A DNA stretch of 64,000 nt, from positions 372,001 through 436,000 of the forward strand of contig NZ_SSOM01000067.1 in NCBI RefSeq assembly GCF_029871235.1. Direction: 5' to 3'. Source of the DNA: Pseudomonas sp. BN411 (GTDB taxonomy: Bacteria > Pseudomonadota > Gammaproteobacteria > Pseudomonadales > Pseudomonadaceae). The notes beneath the pieces were generated by a model that was not told where the DNA came from, did not search any database, and worked only from the letters and a program-made list of their open reading frames with translations. This document shows positions 1-8,557 of this stretch, piece by piece (the stretch's first letter is position 1; each line of letters opens with the position of its first letter). A program made the translations under genes and the position numbers.

Positions 1-165
1 GTAGACCACCATCAGTGACACGGGCAGATCCGTCATGCCGGGCAGGTGCAGCCAGGCCGCCACATTGAAGTCCGCCACCCGACCGTCGAAGGCCGTGAGG
101 GTGGAGCGGGCGACTTCGACGACGCGGGCAGGAACCGGGCCGATCAGGCTGTCGTGCTGTTGCAT
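1..165 (-). CDS. hypothetical protein, N-terminal part only
   Basis: This reading frame runs off the left edge of the window and shows the first 55 residues, beginning MQQHDSLIGPVPARVVEV. Codon use is typical of the neighbouring genes, with strong G/C at third positions, which argues that it is real. I see no clear Shine-Dalgarno sequence before the ATG at 165, so the start is tentative. The visible part is soluble-looking, has no signal peptide, and does not match a family I recognise. It reads in the same direction as the PilZ-like gene that ends 121 bp upstream, so the two could be cotranscribed. Confidence 0.45.
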   Translation of the reverse strand, partial: MQQHDSLIGPVPARVVEVARSTLTAFDGRVADFNVAAWLHLPGMTDLPVSLMVVY

Positions 166-286
166 GGGGCATCCAGGCTGGAAAGGGTACGTTCGTACCG
201 GTGGTATTCAATTATAAGCAGCCAATCCCATGCGAACTGTGCGCCTTGGCCGCCGGCTGGCGTGACCCGCCTCGCAGTTTGACCAC

Positions 287-1693
287 TCAGGCAAGCTGCA
301 GGGGATAGCGAGCCACCAATGAGGTGCGGAGGTTGGGGGCCGGTAGCGGGACGATGGCCTGATTGTGGACGCTGGCCAGTTGCAGCCAGAGATTTTCCCC
401 TTCAACGAACTGCTTGCCCGGTAGCCAGAGACCGTGATGCCAGCCATTGCCGGGCTCGGGCGTGCTTTGCAGGACGCCGGGGTGTGTCTGGGCGCTGGGT
501 GCGCGGCGTAGCCAGACCGGGCGGGGCAGGCCCTTGAGGTAGCGCACGCCGAGGTGCAGGCCCTCGGTGTTCTGGTAACGCCAGCGCACCAGCGCGAGGA
601 CCGGTGTGCTCTGGGTCTGCACCAGCACCAGTTGGCCTACCGGTAACTGGTTCGCGAGGTTGCCATGGCAGAGCAGGCGGGCGCCGCCCGGGCTGGCATC
701 GAGCACCTGGGCGCCGCTGCGACCGGGGTGTTGCGTCAGTAGGTCAGCATGGATGGAGCTCAGGCCCACCACCAGCTGGCAGCTTCCGGTCTGTTCGGTA
801 CGGGGGTGGCGGCGTTGCTGTCGTCCCAGCCAGTGTTGGCGGACCCTCTCCAGGAGCTCGTGCTCGCTCTCGCTGCGCAGGGGCGAGGGCTCATGCAGGG
901 CGATCAGCAGGGCACCCAATTCAAAGCGGCGCAGGTAGGTATTGGCGCCATCGGGGTGCTGGTCCAGCGGCAGACAGGGTTGGGACTCGGTCAGGTCGAC
1001 GGTCGGGCTGCCGTTCTCGTCGTCCTCGTCCCACGGCAGCAGCCGCGCAAGGCCGGCGATCGGCGCCAGGGCGCCGAAGAGAAGCGGGCATTCGCCTTCG
1101 CTCAGGTGGAAGGGGTTGCTCAGGGCAAGCAGTAGCATCTGCTGGTAAAGCCCCCGCAGAGTATTGGCCGGCGTGGGGCGGAAGGCGGCGGCGACCGGTT
1201 CGTCCAGGCACTGCTGGTGCTCGCCGATCCAGTACAGCAAATGGCTGTCGCGCCAGAGCCCTGGGCCTGGCTCCTGATAGAGCTGGTAGTGGCGCAACTG
1301 GGTCTGGGCGAGGAAGTGCTGGGCCATGTATAGGCACCAGGCCAGGTGCGGGCGTGACGGCTGGTGACCCTGGAGAATCTGCAGCAACAGGCGTTTGAAG
1401 CCGCAGGCCAGTTCGTCGCAGAGCTTGACGAAGAGGCCGGATGGCACAGCCCGGTCCTGAGCAGCCTGGGTGTAGTGGCGGAACTCCTCGCTGAAACTTT
1501 GCAGCACGCGCTGCCTTTCGAGTAAGGTCAGAGCGCTGCGGTTGAGCCTGAACAAATGAGCCAGGACCTGCTGCAGGGCACTATCCTGAGGGAGTTGGCG
1601 CGCTTGTGCGAGGAGCGTCGGCACGCTTGCCAGCGGAGTGCTGTTCTCTTCCAGGATGTCCGGCACTTCCAGGCGCAAGGCATCCAGCGTCAT
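287..1693 (-). CDS. PilZ-like domain protein, possible c-di-GMP effector
   Basis: A 468-residue cytoplasmic protein. The last third has a PilZ-like signature: a basic stretch (RQQRRHPR) and, further on, a DASPGG motif resembling the D/NxSxxG box of PilZ domains that bind cyclic di-GMP. The N-terminal two thirds are helical and I cannot assign them. The frame stays open upstream to 2209, but that part lies antisense to the thioredoxin-like gene; the ATG at 1693 gives a protein beginning MTLDALRLEV and leaves 30 bp between the divergent starts. From gene order this corresponds to PA0952 of P. aeruginosa. Function is inferred from the motif only and the domain may be degenerate. Confidence 0.7.
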   Translation of the reverse strand: MTLDALRLEVPDILEENSTPLASVPTLLAQARQLPQDSALQQVLAHLFRLNRSALTLLERQRVLQSFSEEFRHYTQAAQDRAVPSGLFVKLCDELACGFKRLLLQILQGHQPSRPHLAWCLYMAQHFLAQTQLRHYQLYQEPGPGLWRDSHLLYWIGEHQQCLDEPVAAAFRPTPANTLRGLYQQMLLLALSNPFHLSEGECPLLFGALAPIAGLARLLPWDEDDENGSPTVDLTESQPCLPLDQHPDGANTYLRRFELGALLIALHEPSPLRSESEHELLERVRQHWLGRQQRRHPRTEQTGSCQLVVGLSSIHADLLTQHPGRSGAQVLDASPGGARLLCHGNLANQLPVGQLVLVQTQSTPVLALVRWRYQNTEGLHLGVRYLKGLPRPVWLRRAPSAQTHPGVLQSTPEPGNGWHHGLWLPGKQFVEGENLWLQLASVHNQAIVPLPAPNLRTSLVARYPLQLA

Positions 1694-1723
1694 ATCAACC
1701 CCGCGTACACGAGGACCGAATGC

Positions 1724-2203
1724 ATGGGATCGCGACTCCAGGCTGTAATAGGGGTGTTCGCTCTGATGGGCGCCGGCCTGCTCCTGGCCAGCTGCTCGGA
1801 CGACGTGGGCGTCGATCAGCATGGGCAGAAGGTAACGGTTGAGCGCCTCGAAGGCCAGTGGCTCGTTATCAATTACTGGGCCGAGTGGTGCGCGCCCTGC
1901 CGTACGGAAATTCCCGAGTTGAACGCCCTCGCGGAGCAACAGAAGGACAAGGGCGTGAAAGTGCTGGGCGTCAATTTCGACGGGCTGCAAGGCAGCGAGC
2001 TTGGCCAGGCCACGCAGAAAATGGGCATCCAGTTCACCGTACTGGCGGAGGACCCGTCCAAGCGTTACGACCTGCCTCGGAGCGAGGCTCTGCCTGTCAC
2101 CTACATCATCGATGCCCAGGGAAAACTGCGGGAGCGCCTGATGGGTGAGCAAACTGCCGCCGGCCTCACCGCCCGCCTCGAAGAATTGCGCAAGGGGGGC
2201 TAG
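1724..2203 (+). CDS. TlpA/ResA-type thioredoxin-fold lipoprotein
   Basis: A 159-residue protein with a lipoprotein signal peptide (hydrophobic run ending LLASC, lipidation Cys near residue 24) followed by a thioredoxin fold containing the redox motif WCAPC. It is expected to sit in the inner or outer membrane facing the periplasm and act as a thiol-disulfide reductase or exchange protein. The in-frame ORF extends upstream to 1556, but the extension is antisense to the PilZ-like gene and would bury the signal peptide, so the ATG at 1724 is preferred. Four bases separate its stop from acyP, so the two form an operon. Equivalent to PA0953 by position. Confidence 0.85.
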   Translation: MGSRLQAVIGVFALMGAGLLLASCSDDVGVDQHGQKVTVERLEGQWLVINYWAEWCAPCRTEIPELNALAEQQKDKGVKVLGVNFDGLQGSELGQATQKMGIQFTVLAEDPSKRYDLPRSEALPVTYIIDAQGKLRERLMGEQTAAGLTARLEELRKGG

Positions 2204-2207
2204 GGGC

Positions 2208-2483
2208 ATGGCAAAAATCTGTCTGCACGGCTACGTGAGCGGCAAGGTCCAGGGTGTCTATTACCGCCAGTCGACCCAGGAACAGGCCGACCGCCTGGAG
2301 CTGGATGGCTGGGTACGCAACCTGGCGGATGGCCGGGTCGAGGTGCTTCTGGAGGGGGAGGAAGACGCTGTGCGCGAATTGGCCGGCTGGCTTGAACAGG
2401 GGCCTGCCGAGGCGAAGGTGACCGGCGTTGAGCTTCAGGAGCAACCGCTGCAGGGAATTACCGGCTTCATCGTGCGGCGCTGA
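2208..2483 (+). CDS. acyP: acylphosphatase
   Basis: A 91-residue protein of standard acylphosphatase length. The GKVQGVYYR segment carries the phosphate-binding loop and the conserved Arg (about residue 20), and GWVRNLADGRVEV carries the catalytic Asn (about residue 38). The enzyme hydrolyses carboxyl-phosphate bonds such as acetyl phosphate or 1,3-bisphosphoglycerate. The ATG at 2208 directly follows the stop of the thioredoxin-like gene and gives the canonical N-terminus MAKICLHGYV. Confidence 0.93.
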   Translation: MAKICLHGYVSGKVQGVYYRQSTQEQADRLELDGWVRNLADGRVEVLLEGEEDAVRELAGWLEQGPAEAKVTGVELQEQPLQGITGFIVRR

Positions 2484-2493
2484 TGCCGCGAGG

Positions 2494-2518
2494 CGGGAGC
2501 GAGACGCGCTCGCTCCCG
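2494..2518. terminator. hairpin between convergent genes
   Basis: A perfect 10-bp stem (CGGGAGCGAG with CTCGCTCCCG, 5-nt loop) lies between the acyP stop and the stop of the convergent lipoprotein gene. It lacks a T-run, so it is a weak or Rho-assisted terminator at best. Confidence 0.4.
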
Positions 2519-2525
2519 GATTCAC

Positions 2526-3482
2526 TCAGTCCGAATCGCCCGGATCGGCTGCCAGGCGCCCGGCATCCTTCATCAGCGACTGGAGAAACTCCTGCTGCAG
2601 TTCCGGATCGTTTCGGGTCAGCTCGATCAGGCTCTGCTCCAGTTCGCTGGCTTCTTCTTCCAGGCCCAGTTCCGACAGGCGCTTGACGCGATGGACCCAC
2701 TGCGGGACTTCATCGTCCTCCAGGTCTTCGAAGATCAGCGAATGGGCTTCCGCCAGCTTTCCGCGCAGGGAGTGGCTGATGCCCAGGGTGGCGTCGGCTC
2801 GGGCGCTGTCCGTGGGATCTTCGACGCTCAGCTGCAACTTGCCGATGCGGCTGACGTCCTGATCGGCAAAGGGACCGTCCAGCAGATTGAGACGCAGGAT
2901 GCCATTGCGATCGGTGAGCAGCTCATGGGTGTGGTTGCCCAGCTTGACCAGCACCGGACGCTCCGCCCATGGCGTGCTGGAGTATTCCATGCGCTTGTCC
3001 ATCTGCTTCTCGTCGAGGCTGGCCAGGTTCTGTTCGGAACGGCCGTTGGACTCGACGTTCATTGCCGGGTTGAGGCCGGCGAAGCCATAGCTGATCCAGT
3101 CCCTGGTGGCGGTGTCTGGCAGACTGCCGAGCAGTACCACATTGAGCACATTGGCGCCGACGCCAGCAACCACTGCTACCGCACCCAGCGGAACCTCGTA
3201 GAGTTCCCGCCAGGGCTGGTAGGGGGTGTAGCGGTCGTAGTGACGGCTAACCTCGAACTCGGTGACTTCGAAGGTCTTCTGCTCGTTGATGCGGACGCGT
3301 CGCTGCGGCAGTTCCAGGACCTGGGGATCACCCACCTCGATCTGCAGGCTGTGATTGAGCAATTTGCGCTCGACTCGCTCCTCGTGCTCGCTGCGTTGCG
3401 GCAAATGGTTGGCACAACCGCTGACGAAGAGGGCGCCGCACAAGGCGGCGCCGGTCAGGTAATGGGAACTGCGCTTGGACAT
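2526..3482 (-). CDS. conserved lipoprotein of unknown function
   Basis: A 318-residue protein with a lipoprotein signal peptide: basic start MSKRSSHYL, hydrophobic core, lipobox VSGC with Cys near residue 23. The mature part has a hydrophobic segment near residues 95-120 (GAVAVVAGVGANVLNVVLLG) and an acidic helical C-terminus. No enzymatic motif is recognised. It starts 8 bp downstream of the proS stop, so it is probably cotranscribed with proS; the same pair occurs as PA0955-PA0956 in P. aeruginosa. Expected at the cell envelope. Confidence 0.8.
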   Translation of the reverse strand: MSKRSSHYLTGAALCGALFVSGCANHLPQRSEHEERVERKLLNHSLQIEVGDPQVLELPQRRVRINEQKTFEVTEFEVSRHYDRYTPYQPWRELYEVPLGAVAVVAGVGANVLNVVLLGSLPDTATRDWISYGFAGLNPAMNVESNGRSEQNLASLDEKQMDKRMEYSSTPWAERPVLVKLGNHTHELLTDRNGILRLNLLDGPFADQDVSRIGKLQLSVEDPTDSARADATLGISHSLRGKLAEAHSLIFEDLEDDEVPQWVHRVKRLSELGLEEEASELEQSLIELTRNDPELQQEFLQSLMKDAGRLAADPGDSD

Positions 3483-3490
3483 TTTCTCGA

Positions 3491-5206
3491 TCAGCGATTC
3501 ACGCGGGCAGTGATGAAGGACAGAACCTCAGTGACCGCTACAGCCTGGTTGTCGGCCTCGCGGCGGTTCTTGTATTCCAGGTTGCCTTCGGCCAGGCCAC
3601 GCTCGCTCACCACGATGCGGTGCGGAATGCCGATCAGCTCCATGTCGGCGAACTTCACGCCAGGGCTGGTCTTCTTGTCACGGTCGTCCAGCAGCACGTC
3701 GACGCCCGCAGCGCGCAGTTCAGCGTAGAGCTTGTCGGTCGCTTCCTTGACGGCCGGGGTCTCGTACTTGAGCGGCACCAGGGCGACCTGGAAGGGCGCC
3801 AGGGCCGCCGGCCAGAGGATGCCGCGCTCGTCATAGTTCTGCTCGATAGCGGCAGCCACCACGCGGGACACGCCGATGCCGTAGCAGCCCATGATCAGGG
3901 TCACCGGCTTGCCTTGCTCGCTCAGCACGCTCAGCTTCATGGCTTCGCTGTACTTGGTGCCCAGCTGGAAGATGTGGCCCACTTCGATGCCGCGCTTGAT
4001 CACCAGGGTGCCCTTGCCGTCCGGGCTCGGGTCGCCAGCGACCACGTTGCGCAGGTCGGCGACTTCCGGCAGCGGCAGGTCGCGCTCCCAGTTCACGCCG
4101 AAGTAGTGCTTGTCGTCGATGTTGGCGCCGATGGCGAAGTCGCTCATCAGGGCAACGGAACGGTCGACTACGCAAGCCAGCGGCAGGTTCAGCGGGCCGA
4201 GCGAGCCGGCACCGGCACCAATGGCTTGGCGCAGTTCGGCTTCGCTGGCGAACACCAGCGGGTTGGCAATCTGGGGCAGGTTGGCAGCCTTGATTTCGTT
4301 CAGTTCGTGGTCGCCACGAATGATCAGCGCCACGAGGGTGCCTTCCTCGGCGCCGTGGACCACCAGGGTCTTGATGGTCTTCTCGATCGCCAGACCGAAG
4401 TTTTCCACCAGGTCGGCAATGGTCTTGGTGTTCGGGGTGTCGACCAGCTTCAGCTCCTGGCTCGGTGCGGGACGCTCGGTCTCGCGGGGCAGGGCTTCGG
4501 CCTTTTCGACGTTGGCGGCGTAATCGGAGCTGTCGCTGAAGGCGATGTCGTCTTCACCGGACTCGGCCAGCACGTGGAACTCGTGGGAGCCGGTGCCGCC
4601 GATGGAGCCGGTGTCGGCCAGTACGGGACGGAAATCCAGGCCCAGGCGGCTGAACACATTGCAGTAAGCCTGGTGCATGCGGTCGTAGGTTTCCTGCAGC
4701 GATTCCTGGTTCATATGGAAGGAGTAGGCATCCTTCATCACGAACTCGCGGCCCCGCATCAGGCCGAAGCGCGGACGGATCTCGTCACGGAACTTGGTCT
4801 GGATCTGGTAGAAGTTCAGCGGCAGCTGCTTGTAGCTATTCAGCTCGTTGCGCGCCATGTCGGTGATGACTTCTTCGTGGGTCGGGCCGACGCAGAAATC
4901 GCGCTCATGGCGATCCTTCAGACGCAGCAGCTCAGGGCCGTACTGTTGCCAACGACCGGATTCCTGCCACAGTTCGGCAGGCTGCACGGCGGGCATCAAT
5001 ACTTCCAGCGCACCAGCGGCGTTCATCTCTTCGCGGACCACCGCCTCGACCTTGCGCAGAACACGCAGGCCCATTGGCAGCCAGGTGTAGAGGCCGGAAG
5101 CGAGCTTGCGGATCATGCCGGCGCGCAGCAGCAACTGGTGGCTGATCACCACGGCATCGGCGGGGGTTTCCTTGAGGGTAGACAGCAGGTACTGACTGGT
5201 ACGCAT
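3491..5206 (-). CDS. proS: prolyl-tRNA synthetase
   Basis: A 571-residue class II aminoacyl-tRNA synthetase that charges tRNA-Pro. The N-terminus [18 protein letters not shown] is the canonical bacterial ProRS start; the ORF extends 15 residues upstream to 5251 but the ATG at 5206 is the conserved one. The class II motif 2 region ([19 protein letters not shown]) is followed by the insertion/editing domain (about residues 230-390, with [13 protein letters not shown]) and the anticodon-binding domain at the C-terminus. The insertion marks the prokaryotic-type ProRS. It diverges from the thioesterase gene and precedes a lipoprotein gene in a likely operon. Confidence 0.97.
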   Translation of the reverse strand: MRTSQYLLSTLKETPADAVVISHQLLLRAGMIRKLASGLYTWLPMGLRVLRKVEAVVREEMNAAGALEVLMPAVQPAELWQESGRWQQYGPELLRLKDRHERDFCVGPTHEEVITDMARNELNSYKQLPLNFYQIQTKFRDEIRPRFGLMRGREFVMKDAYSFHMNQESLQETYDRMHQAYCNVFSRLGLDFRPVLADTGSIGGTGSHEFHVLAESGEDDIAFSDSSDYAANVEKAEALPRETERPAPSQELKLVDTPNTKTIADLVENFGLAIEKTIKTLVVHGAEEGTLVALIIRGDHELNEIKAANLPQIANPLVFASEAELRQAIGAGAGSLGPLNLPLACVVDRSVALMSDFAIGANIDDKHYFGVNWERDLPLPEVADLRNVVAGDPSPDGKGTLVIKRGIEVGHIFQLGTKYSEAMKLSVLSEQGKPVTLIMGCYGIGVSRVVAAAIEQNYDERGILWPAALAPFQVALVPLKYETPAVKEATDKLYAELRAAGVDVLLDDRDKKTSPGVKFADMELIGIPHRIVVSERGLAEGNLEYKNRREADNQAVAVTEVLSFITARVNR

Positions 5207-5313
5207 GTTTGGCCGTTTTGTCGGTTGCGATGGGTTTGAATGGCTCGGCATTGTACGGCGCTGATCAAGTGGCGTACAGGATTGTGGTCCGGCAGAGCGG
5301 GGAGGGCGACGTA

Positions 5314-5727
5314 GTGAGTCTGACAGCGGAGCAGGTGGAGGCGCTCATTCGCAATGGTGTGCCAATGGCGGAAGACATCGACCTCCGGATCGAGCGGATG
5401 GATGAGCGGGGAGCGCTGGCGCGCGTGCCCTTCCAGCCCAGATTGGTGCGACCGGGAGGAACATTGTCCGGGCCTACAATCATGGCGTTGGCCGATGCCG
5501 CCATGTATGCAGTGGTGTTGGGACGGTTGGGTAAAGTCGAAATGGCAGTGACATCCAACTTGAATATCAACTTCCTGGCCAGACCCAAGCCGGTGGATCT
5601 ACTTGCCGAGGCGCATATTCTTAAACTGGGTCGGCGTCAAGCGGTATGTGAAGTTTCACTTTATTCACAAGGGGCGGAAGAGGATCTAGTTGCGCACGTG
5701 ACCGGTACTTATGTATTGCCGCACTGA
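5314..5727 (+). CDS. PaaI-like hotdog-fold thioesterase
   Basis: A 137-residue hotdog-fold protein. The segment [21 protein letters not shown] resembles the helix and catalytic region of PaaI/YigI-type acyl-CoA thioesterases, and LNINFLARP is the following strand. The frame is open from 5209, but a GTG at 5314 is preceded by GGGGAGGG at good spacing and yields the usual family length, so that start is preferred. The substrate is unknown. The gene is divergent from proS and followed by a strong bidirectional terminator shared with oprD. Confidence 0.8.
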   Translation: MSLTAEQVEALIRNGVPMAEDIDLRIERMDERGALARVPFQPRLVRPGGTLSGPTIMALADAAMYAVVLGRLGKVEMAVTSNLNINFLARPKPVDLLAEAHILKLGRRQAVCEVSLYSQGAEEDLVAHVTGTYVLPH

Positions 5728-5774
5728 ACGTGGTGAATGTTTTTTGAGCAGTAGTTGATTCATTTCCAAAAAAA

Positions 5775-5809
5775 GAAGCCCGACATTCTCATGTCGGGCT
5801 TCCTTTTTG
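5775..5809. terminator. bidirectional intrinsic terminator
   Basis: A perfect 12-bp stem GAAGCCCGACAT/ATGTCGGGCTTC with a TCTC loop is followed by CTTTTTG on the plus strand and preceded by a run of seven A. It can stop both the thioesterase transcript and the convergent oprD transcript. Confidence 0.88.
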
Positions 5810-5834
5810 ATGTATCGAAGTACCGATCCTGTGA

Positions 5835-7172
5835 TTACAGGATGCTCAGCGGGTACTCGACGATCAGGCGGAACTCGTCGATATCGCCTTCGGCCTGATC
5901 GTCGTTGGCGCGGTGGAACGCCTGACGAGCACGGAAGGACAGGTCTTTGGCCGCGCCTTCCTGGATTACGTATTTCAGGTCCAGGTTGGTTTCGCGGTGC
6001 TTGCCGTCGGCGCCTTGCAGGTCGGCGTAGCCGCCGTCCGGGTCAGCCTTGGTGCCGTCGATGTCGTCGCCGTAGACGTAGGTGGCCATGAAGGTCAGGC
6101 CCGGTACGCCGTAGGAAGCCATGTTCAGGGTGTAGCCAGCACGGTAGGACTGCTCGTTCGCGCCGTTGAAGTCGGAGTACTGCATGGAGTTGGACAGGAA
6201 GATCGAGTCACCGCCGACGTAGTCGAACGGAGTGTCACCGTCTACTTTCTGGTAGGCCAGCAGGAAGCTGTGCGCGCCAATGGTGTAGGTGGAGGCGATG
6301 CTGAAGGTGGTGTTGTCGATCTCGCCCTGCAGCTTCTTACCAGTGTCGTTGGTCTGGTAGATGTTGAAGTCGAAGTTCAGGCTCTGGTCGTCAGTGATCG
6401 GCAGGGTGTAGTTGGCGTTGCCGTAGTACTGGTTCCAGGTGTCTTCGAACTTGGCGCCGTACAGGGATACGCTCAGCTGGTCGTTGATGCCGTAGGCGCC
6501 ACCGACGTAGTCCATGGTCTTGCCGACTTCATTGGCACCGTAGTTGATCAGCAGCTCGTCATCGCTGTTGGTGGAGTCACGGTTGTTGTAGGCAGTGAAG
6601 TGACCGGCTTCGAGAGCCAGGTTCTCGATTTCTTCGCTGCTCAGGTGGAAGCCGGTGGCGGTTTCCGGCAGCAGGCGGCTGTGGGAAGTGGCAAATACCG
6701 GTGCGGTGGTGCGCATTTCGCCGTATTTCAGCACGGTATTGGACAGGCGCAGCTTAACTGCACCACCCGCTTCACTGTAGTCGTCCTGCGGGCGACCGTC
6801 GGATCCGATCGGCAGCAGGCCAGTGCCGGTGCGACCACCGCCCGAATCCAGTTTGATGCCGAGGAAGCCATAGGCGTCAGCGCCGAAGCCCACAGTGCCC
6901 TGGGTGAAGCCCGACTCATAGAAGCCCATAATGCCGTGGGCCCACTCTTCGCGGTAACCCTTACGCTCATTGGCGGGTTTGAGTGCATTGCGACCGGAGT
7001 TGTTACGACCACCGTCGCGGAAGTCGCGATTGAAGTAGTAGTTCTTGTTAAGCAGATTCAGGCTGCTGTCTTCCAGGAAGCCCTTGGAATCGCTTTGGGC
7101 GCTGGCAAAAGCCAATTGAGTGGTACCGGCGGTCACGGCCAGAGCCAGTGCGCTCCACTTCATCACTTGCAT
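5835..7172 (-). CDS. oprD: OprD-family outer-membrane porin
   Basis: A 445-residue outer-membrane beta-barrel protein. It has a signal peptide (MQVMKWSALALAVTAG..., cleavage about residue 25), alternating amphipathic strands, the FTQGTVGFGADAYGFLGIKLD segment of the first strands, and the terminal sequence EFRLIVEYPLSIL with a hydrophobic C-terminal residue pattern suited to the BAM machinery. OprD porins pass basic amino acids and small peptides, and in P. aeruginosa they also admit carbapenems. The protein matches PA0958 in position, length and C-terminus. A likely ArgR operator lies upstream. Other OprD paralogues have distinct substrates, so arginine specificity is inferred. Confidence 0.9.
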   Translation of the reverse strand: MQVMKWSALALAVTAGTTQLAFASAQSDSKGFLEDSSLNLLNKNYYFNRDFRDGGRNNSGRNALKPANERKGYREEWAHGIMGFYESGFTQGTVGFGADAYGFLGIKLDSGGGRTGTGLLPIGSDGRPQDDYSEAGGAVKLRLSNTVLKYGEMRTTAPVFATSHSRLLPETATGFHLSSEEIENLALEAGHFTAYNNRDSTNSDDELLINYGANEVGKTMDYVGGAYGINDQLSVSLYGAKFEDTWNQYYGNANYTLPITDDQSLNFDFNIYQTNDTGKKLQGEIDNTTFSIASTYTIGAHSFLLAYQKVDGDTPFDYVGGDSIFLSNSMQYSDFNGANEQSYRAGYTLNMASYGVPGLTFMATYVYGDDIDGTKADPDGGYADLQGADGKHRETNLDLKYVIQEGAAKDLSFRARQAFHRANDDQAEGDIDEFRLIVEYPLSIL

Positions 7173-7878
7173 TGTGATTGCTCCTTTGGTTTTGAAGATT
7201 CTCGCCGCTTTCTTTATTGATTGAAGGCGGTTCTTTCTTTTTGTGTCGGCGCTAACTTATAGCACGGCGACAATATTGGCGATAGTTGAAACCTAGTCCT
7301 TACGATTTCTTCACAGTGCTGTCGCAAATCGAGAAGAAGTGTGTCGCATATCTATAGGTTCGCTCTTGCATCCCTTCAACCCCTATGTATCCGAGGCACG
7401 GTGCGGGTGGGCGTCCATTGGATTCGCTCCCCTTCCCGCGTGTGACCTGGCTCCAGCCAAGCAACAAACGTGCACAAACGACCAAGTATGGAAAGAAAAC
7501 TGGCATTTGCCACAGGGGGCGCTCGCTGCCGCTCTTCCAGTGCCTGATCTACCTATGCCTGATACGAAAAGCCACTGCCCTGAAATGAGGCATTTTGCGC
7601 GCTAGATGGCTATTGACAGGCATTGCCTGAACGGTCTGGGAAAGCCTCTACCCCGCGTCGTGGCAGGCGGTGCGTAACCCGAGTGTGGCGGTAGGTAACG
7701 AAATGTTAAGCGTGCGCGATCCTGGTGCGCGTCGTGACAGAGGCTTCCTCTATATAGGTGGTGCCAACGAGCGAGTTCCGCTCGCCGTGAGCCTTGGCTA
7801 TGCTGCGCGCCCCTGTGCCGGTCGTTAGGTCGGGGGTGCTAATCTCGAATTCCCTACAGTCGAACAGGAGAGGCCAGT
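7173..7878. other. long regulatory intergenic region
   Basis: About 700 bp between divergent oprD and the HIT gene. I find no convincing gene: small ORFs on both strands lack ribosome binding sites and have codon use unlike their neighbours. The part nearest oprD (7180-7360) is AT-richer and contains the tandem TGTCGC repeats described separately. The rest shows nothing I can name. Confidence 0.6.
7320..7357 (+). promoter_or_regulatory. putative ArgR operator upstream of oprD
   Basis: Two direct half-sites TGTCGC occur at 7320 and 7342, exactly 22 bp apart, each followed by eight bases and then AA or AG. This fits the recalled P. aeruginosa ArgR (AraC family) half-site TGTCGC-N8-AA in tandem. 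The operator lies about 150-185 bp upstream of the oprD start. In P. aeruginosa, oprD responds to arginine through ArgR. The role here is inferred from the match and position. Confidence 0.6.
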
Positions 7879-8304
7879 ATGTTCGCCCTGGACCCAAGAC
7901 TTCAGCAGGACACCCTGCCCATCGGTGATTTCCCCCTGTGCCGGCTGCTGTTGATGAATGACGCCCAATACCCCTGGTTCATTCTCGTGCCGCGTCGCGA
8001 AGAGGTCAGCGAGCTGTTCCAGCTCAGTGCTGACGAGCAGCGCCAGCTCTGGCAGGAAACCACTTTCCTGGCCGAGACCCTCAAGGACACCTTCGGTGCC
8101 GACAAGATGAACGTCGCAACCCTGGGCAATGTAGTCAGCCAGTTGCACATGCACGTGATCGTGCGTCGCCGCGAGGACGTGGCCTGGCCGTCGCCGGTCT
8201 GGGGTCGTCATCCGGCGGTGGCCTACTCGCCCGAGCAAGTGGCCGCCATTCTCGCCAAGCTGCGTCTGGTGTTGGCCGATGATTTCCGCTTTGTGGAGGG
8301 TTGA
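7879..8304 (+). CDS. HIT-family protein
   Basis: A 141-residue protein of the histidine-triad superfamily (nucleotide hydrolase/transferase fold). The signature appears as QLHMHVIVRR near residue 93, so the first His of the usual HxHxH triad is Gln while the other two remain, as is common in this branch. The ATG at 7879 is preceded by AGGAGAGG. The slyX start follows the stop by 3 bp, so the two are cotranscribed. The physiological substrate is not known. Confidence 0.88.
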   Translation: MFALDPRLQQDTLPIGDFPLCRLLLMNDAQYPWFILVPRREEVSELFQLSADEQRQLWQETTFLAETLKDTFGADKMNVATLGNVVSQLHMHVIVRRREDVAWPSPVWGRHPAVAYSPEQVAAILAKLRLVLADDFRFVEG

Positions 8305-8307
8305 GGC

Positions 8308-8514
8308 ATGAGTCTGGAAATGCGCATCGCTGACCTGGAGAGCCGGCTGGCCTTCCAGGACGACACCATCCAGACCCTCAACGACATCCTGGTCGAACAG
8401 CAGCGTCTGGTGGATCGCCTGCAACTCCAAGTGTCGGCTCTGGCCAGGCGTCAGGAAGAGCTCCTCAGCCAGTTCGGGTCGAACGAGGATGAGGCGCCAC
8501 CGCCTCATTATTGA
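8308..8514 (+). CDS. slyX: SlyX-family protein
   Basis: A 68-residue coiled-coil protein with the family core [21 protein letters not shown] and the C-terminal PPPHY ending typical of SlyX. The ATG at 8308 has GGAGGGTTGAGGC upstream. It is the second gene of a two-gene unit with the HIT protein and is followed by a strong terminator. Its molecular function is unknown in any organism, to my knowledge. Confidence 0.9.
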   Translation: MSLEMRIADLESRLAFQDDTIQTLNDILVEQQRLVDRLQLQVSALARRQEELLSQFGSNEDEAPPPHY

Positions 8515-8521
8515 GGGCACA

Positions 8522-8549
8522 AAAAAGCCCGCCAATTGGCGGGCTTTTT
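8522..8549. terminator. bidirectional intrinsic terminator
   Basis: AAAAAGCCCGCCAA and TTGGCGGGCTTTTT form a perfect 14-base inverted repeat. It serves slyX (+) and the convergent cold-shock-domain gene (-). Confidence 0.9.
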
Positions 8550-8557
8550 CATCTGTT

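Noticed and set aside
1694-2209. Upstream extension of the PilZ-like frame to 640 residues
   Set aside because: The extension is antisense to the thioredoxin-fold lipoprotein, which has a clear signal peptide and WCAPC motif.
3620-5239. 539-residue plus-strand ORF opposite proS
   Set aside because: Antisense to a certain gene, no ribosome binding site, odd composition rich in Gln/His/Val typical of the GC-rich complement frame.
7339-7605. Small plus-strand ORFs in the oprD-HIT intergenic region
   Set aside because: No ribosome binding sites, codon use unlike neighbours, and two overlapping frames compete.
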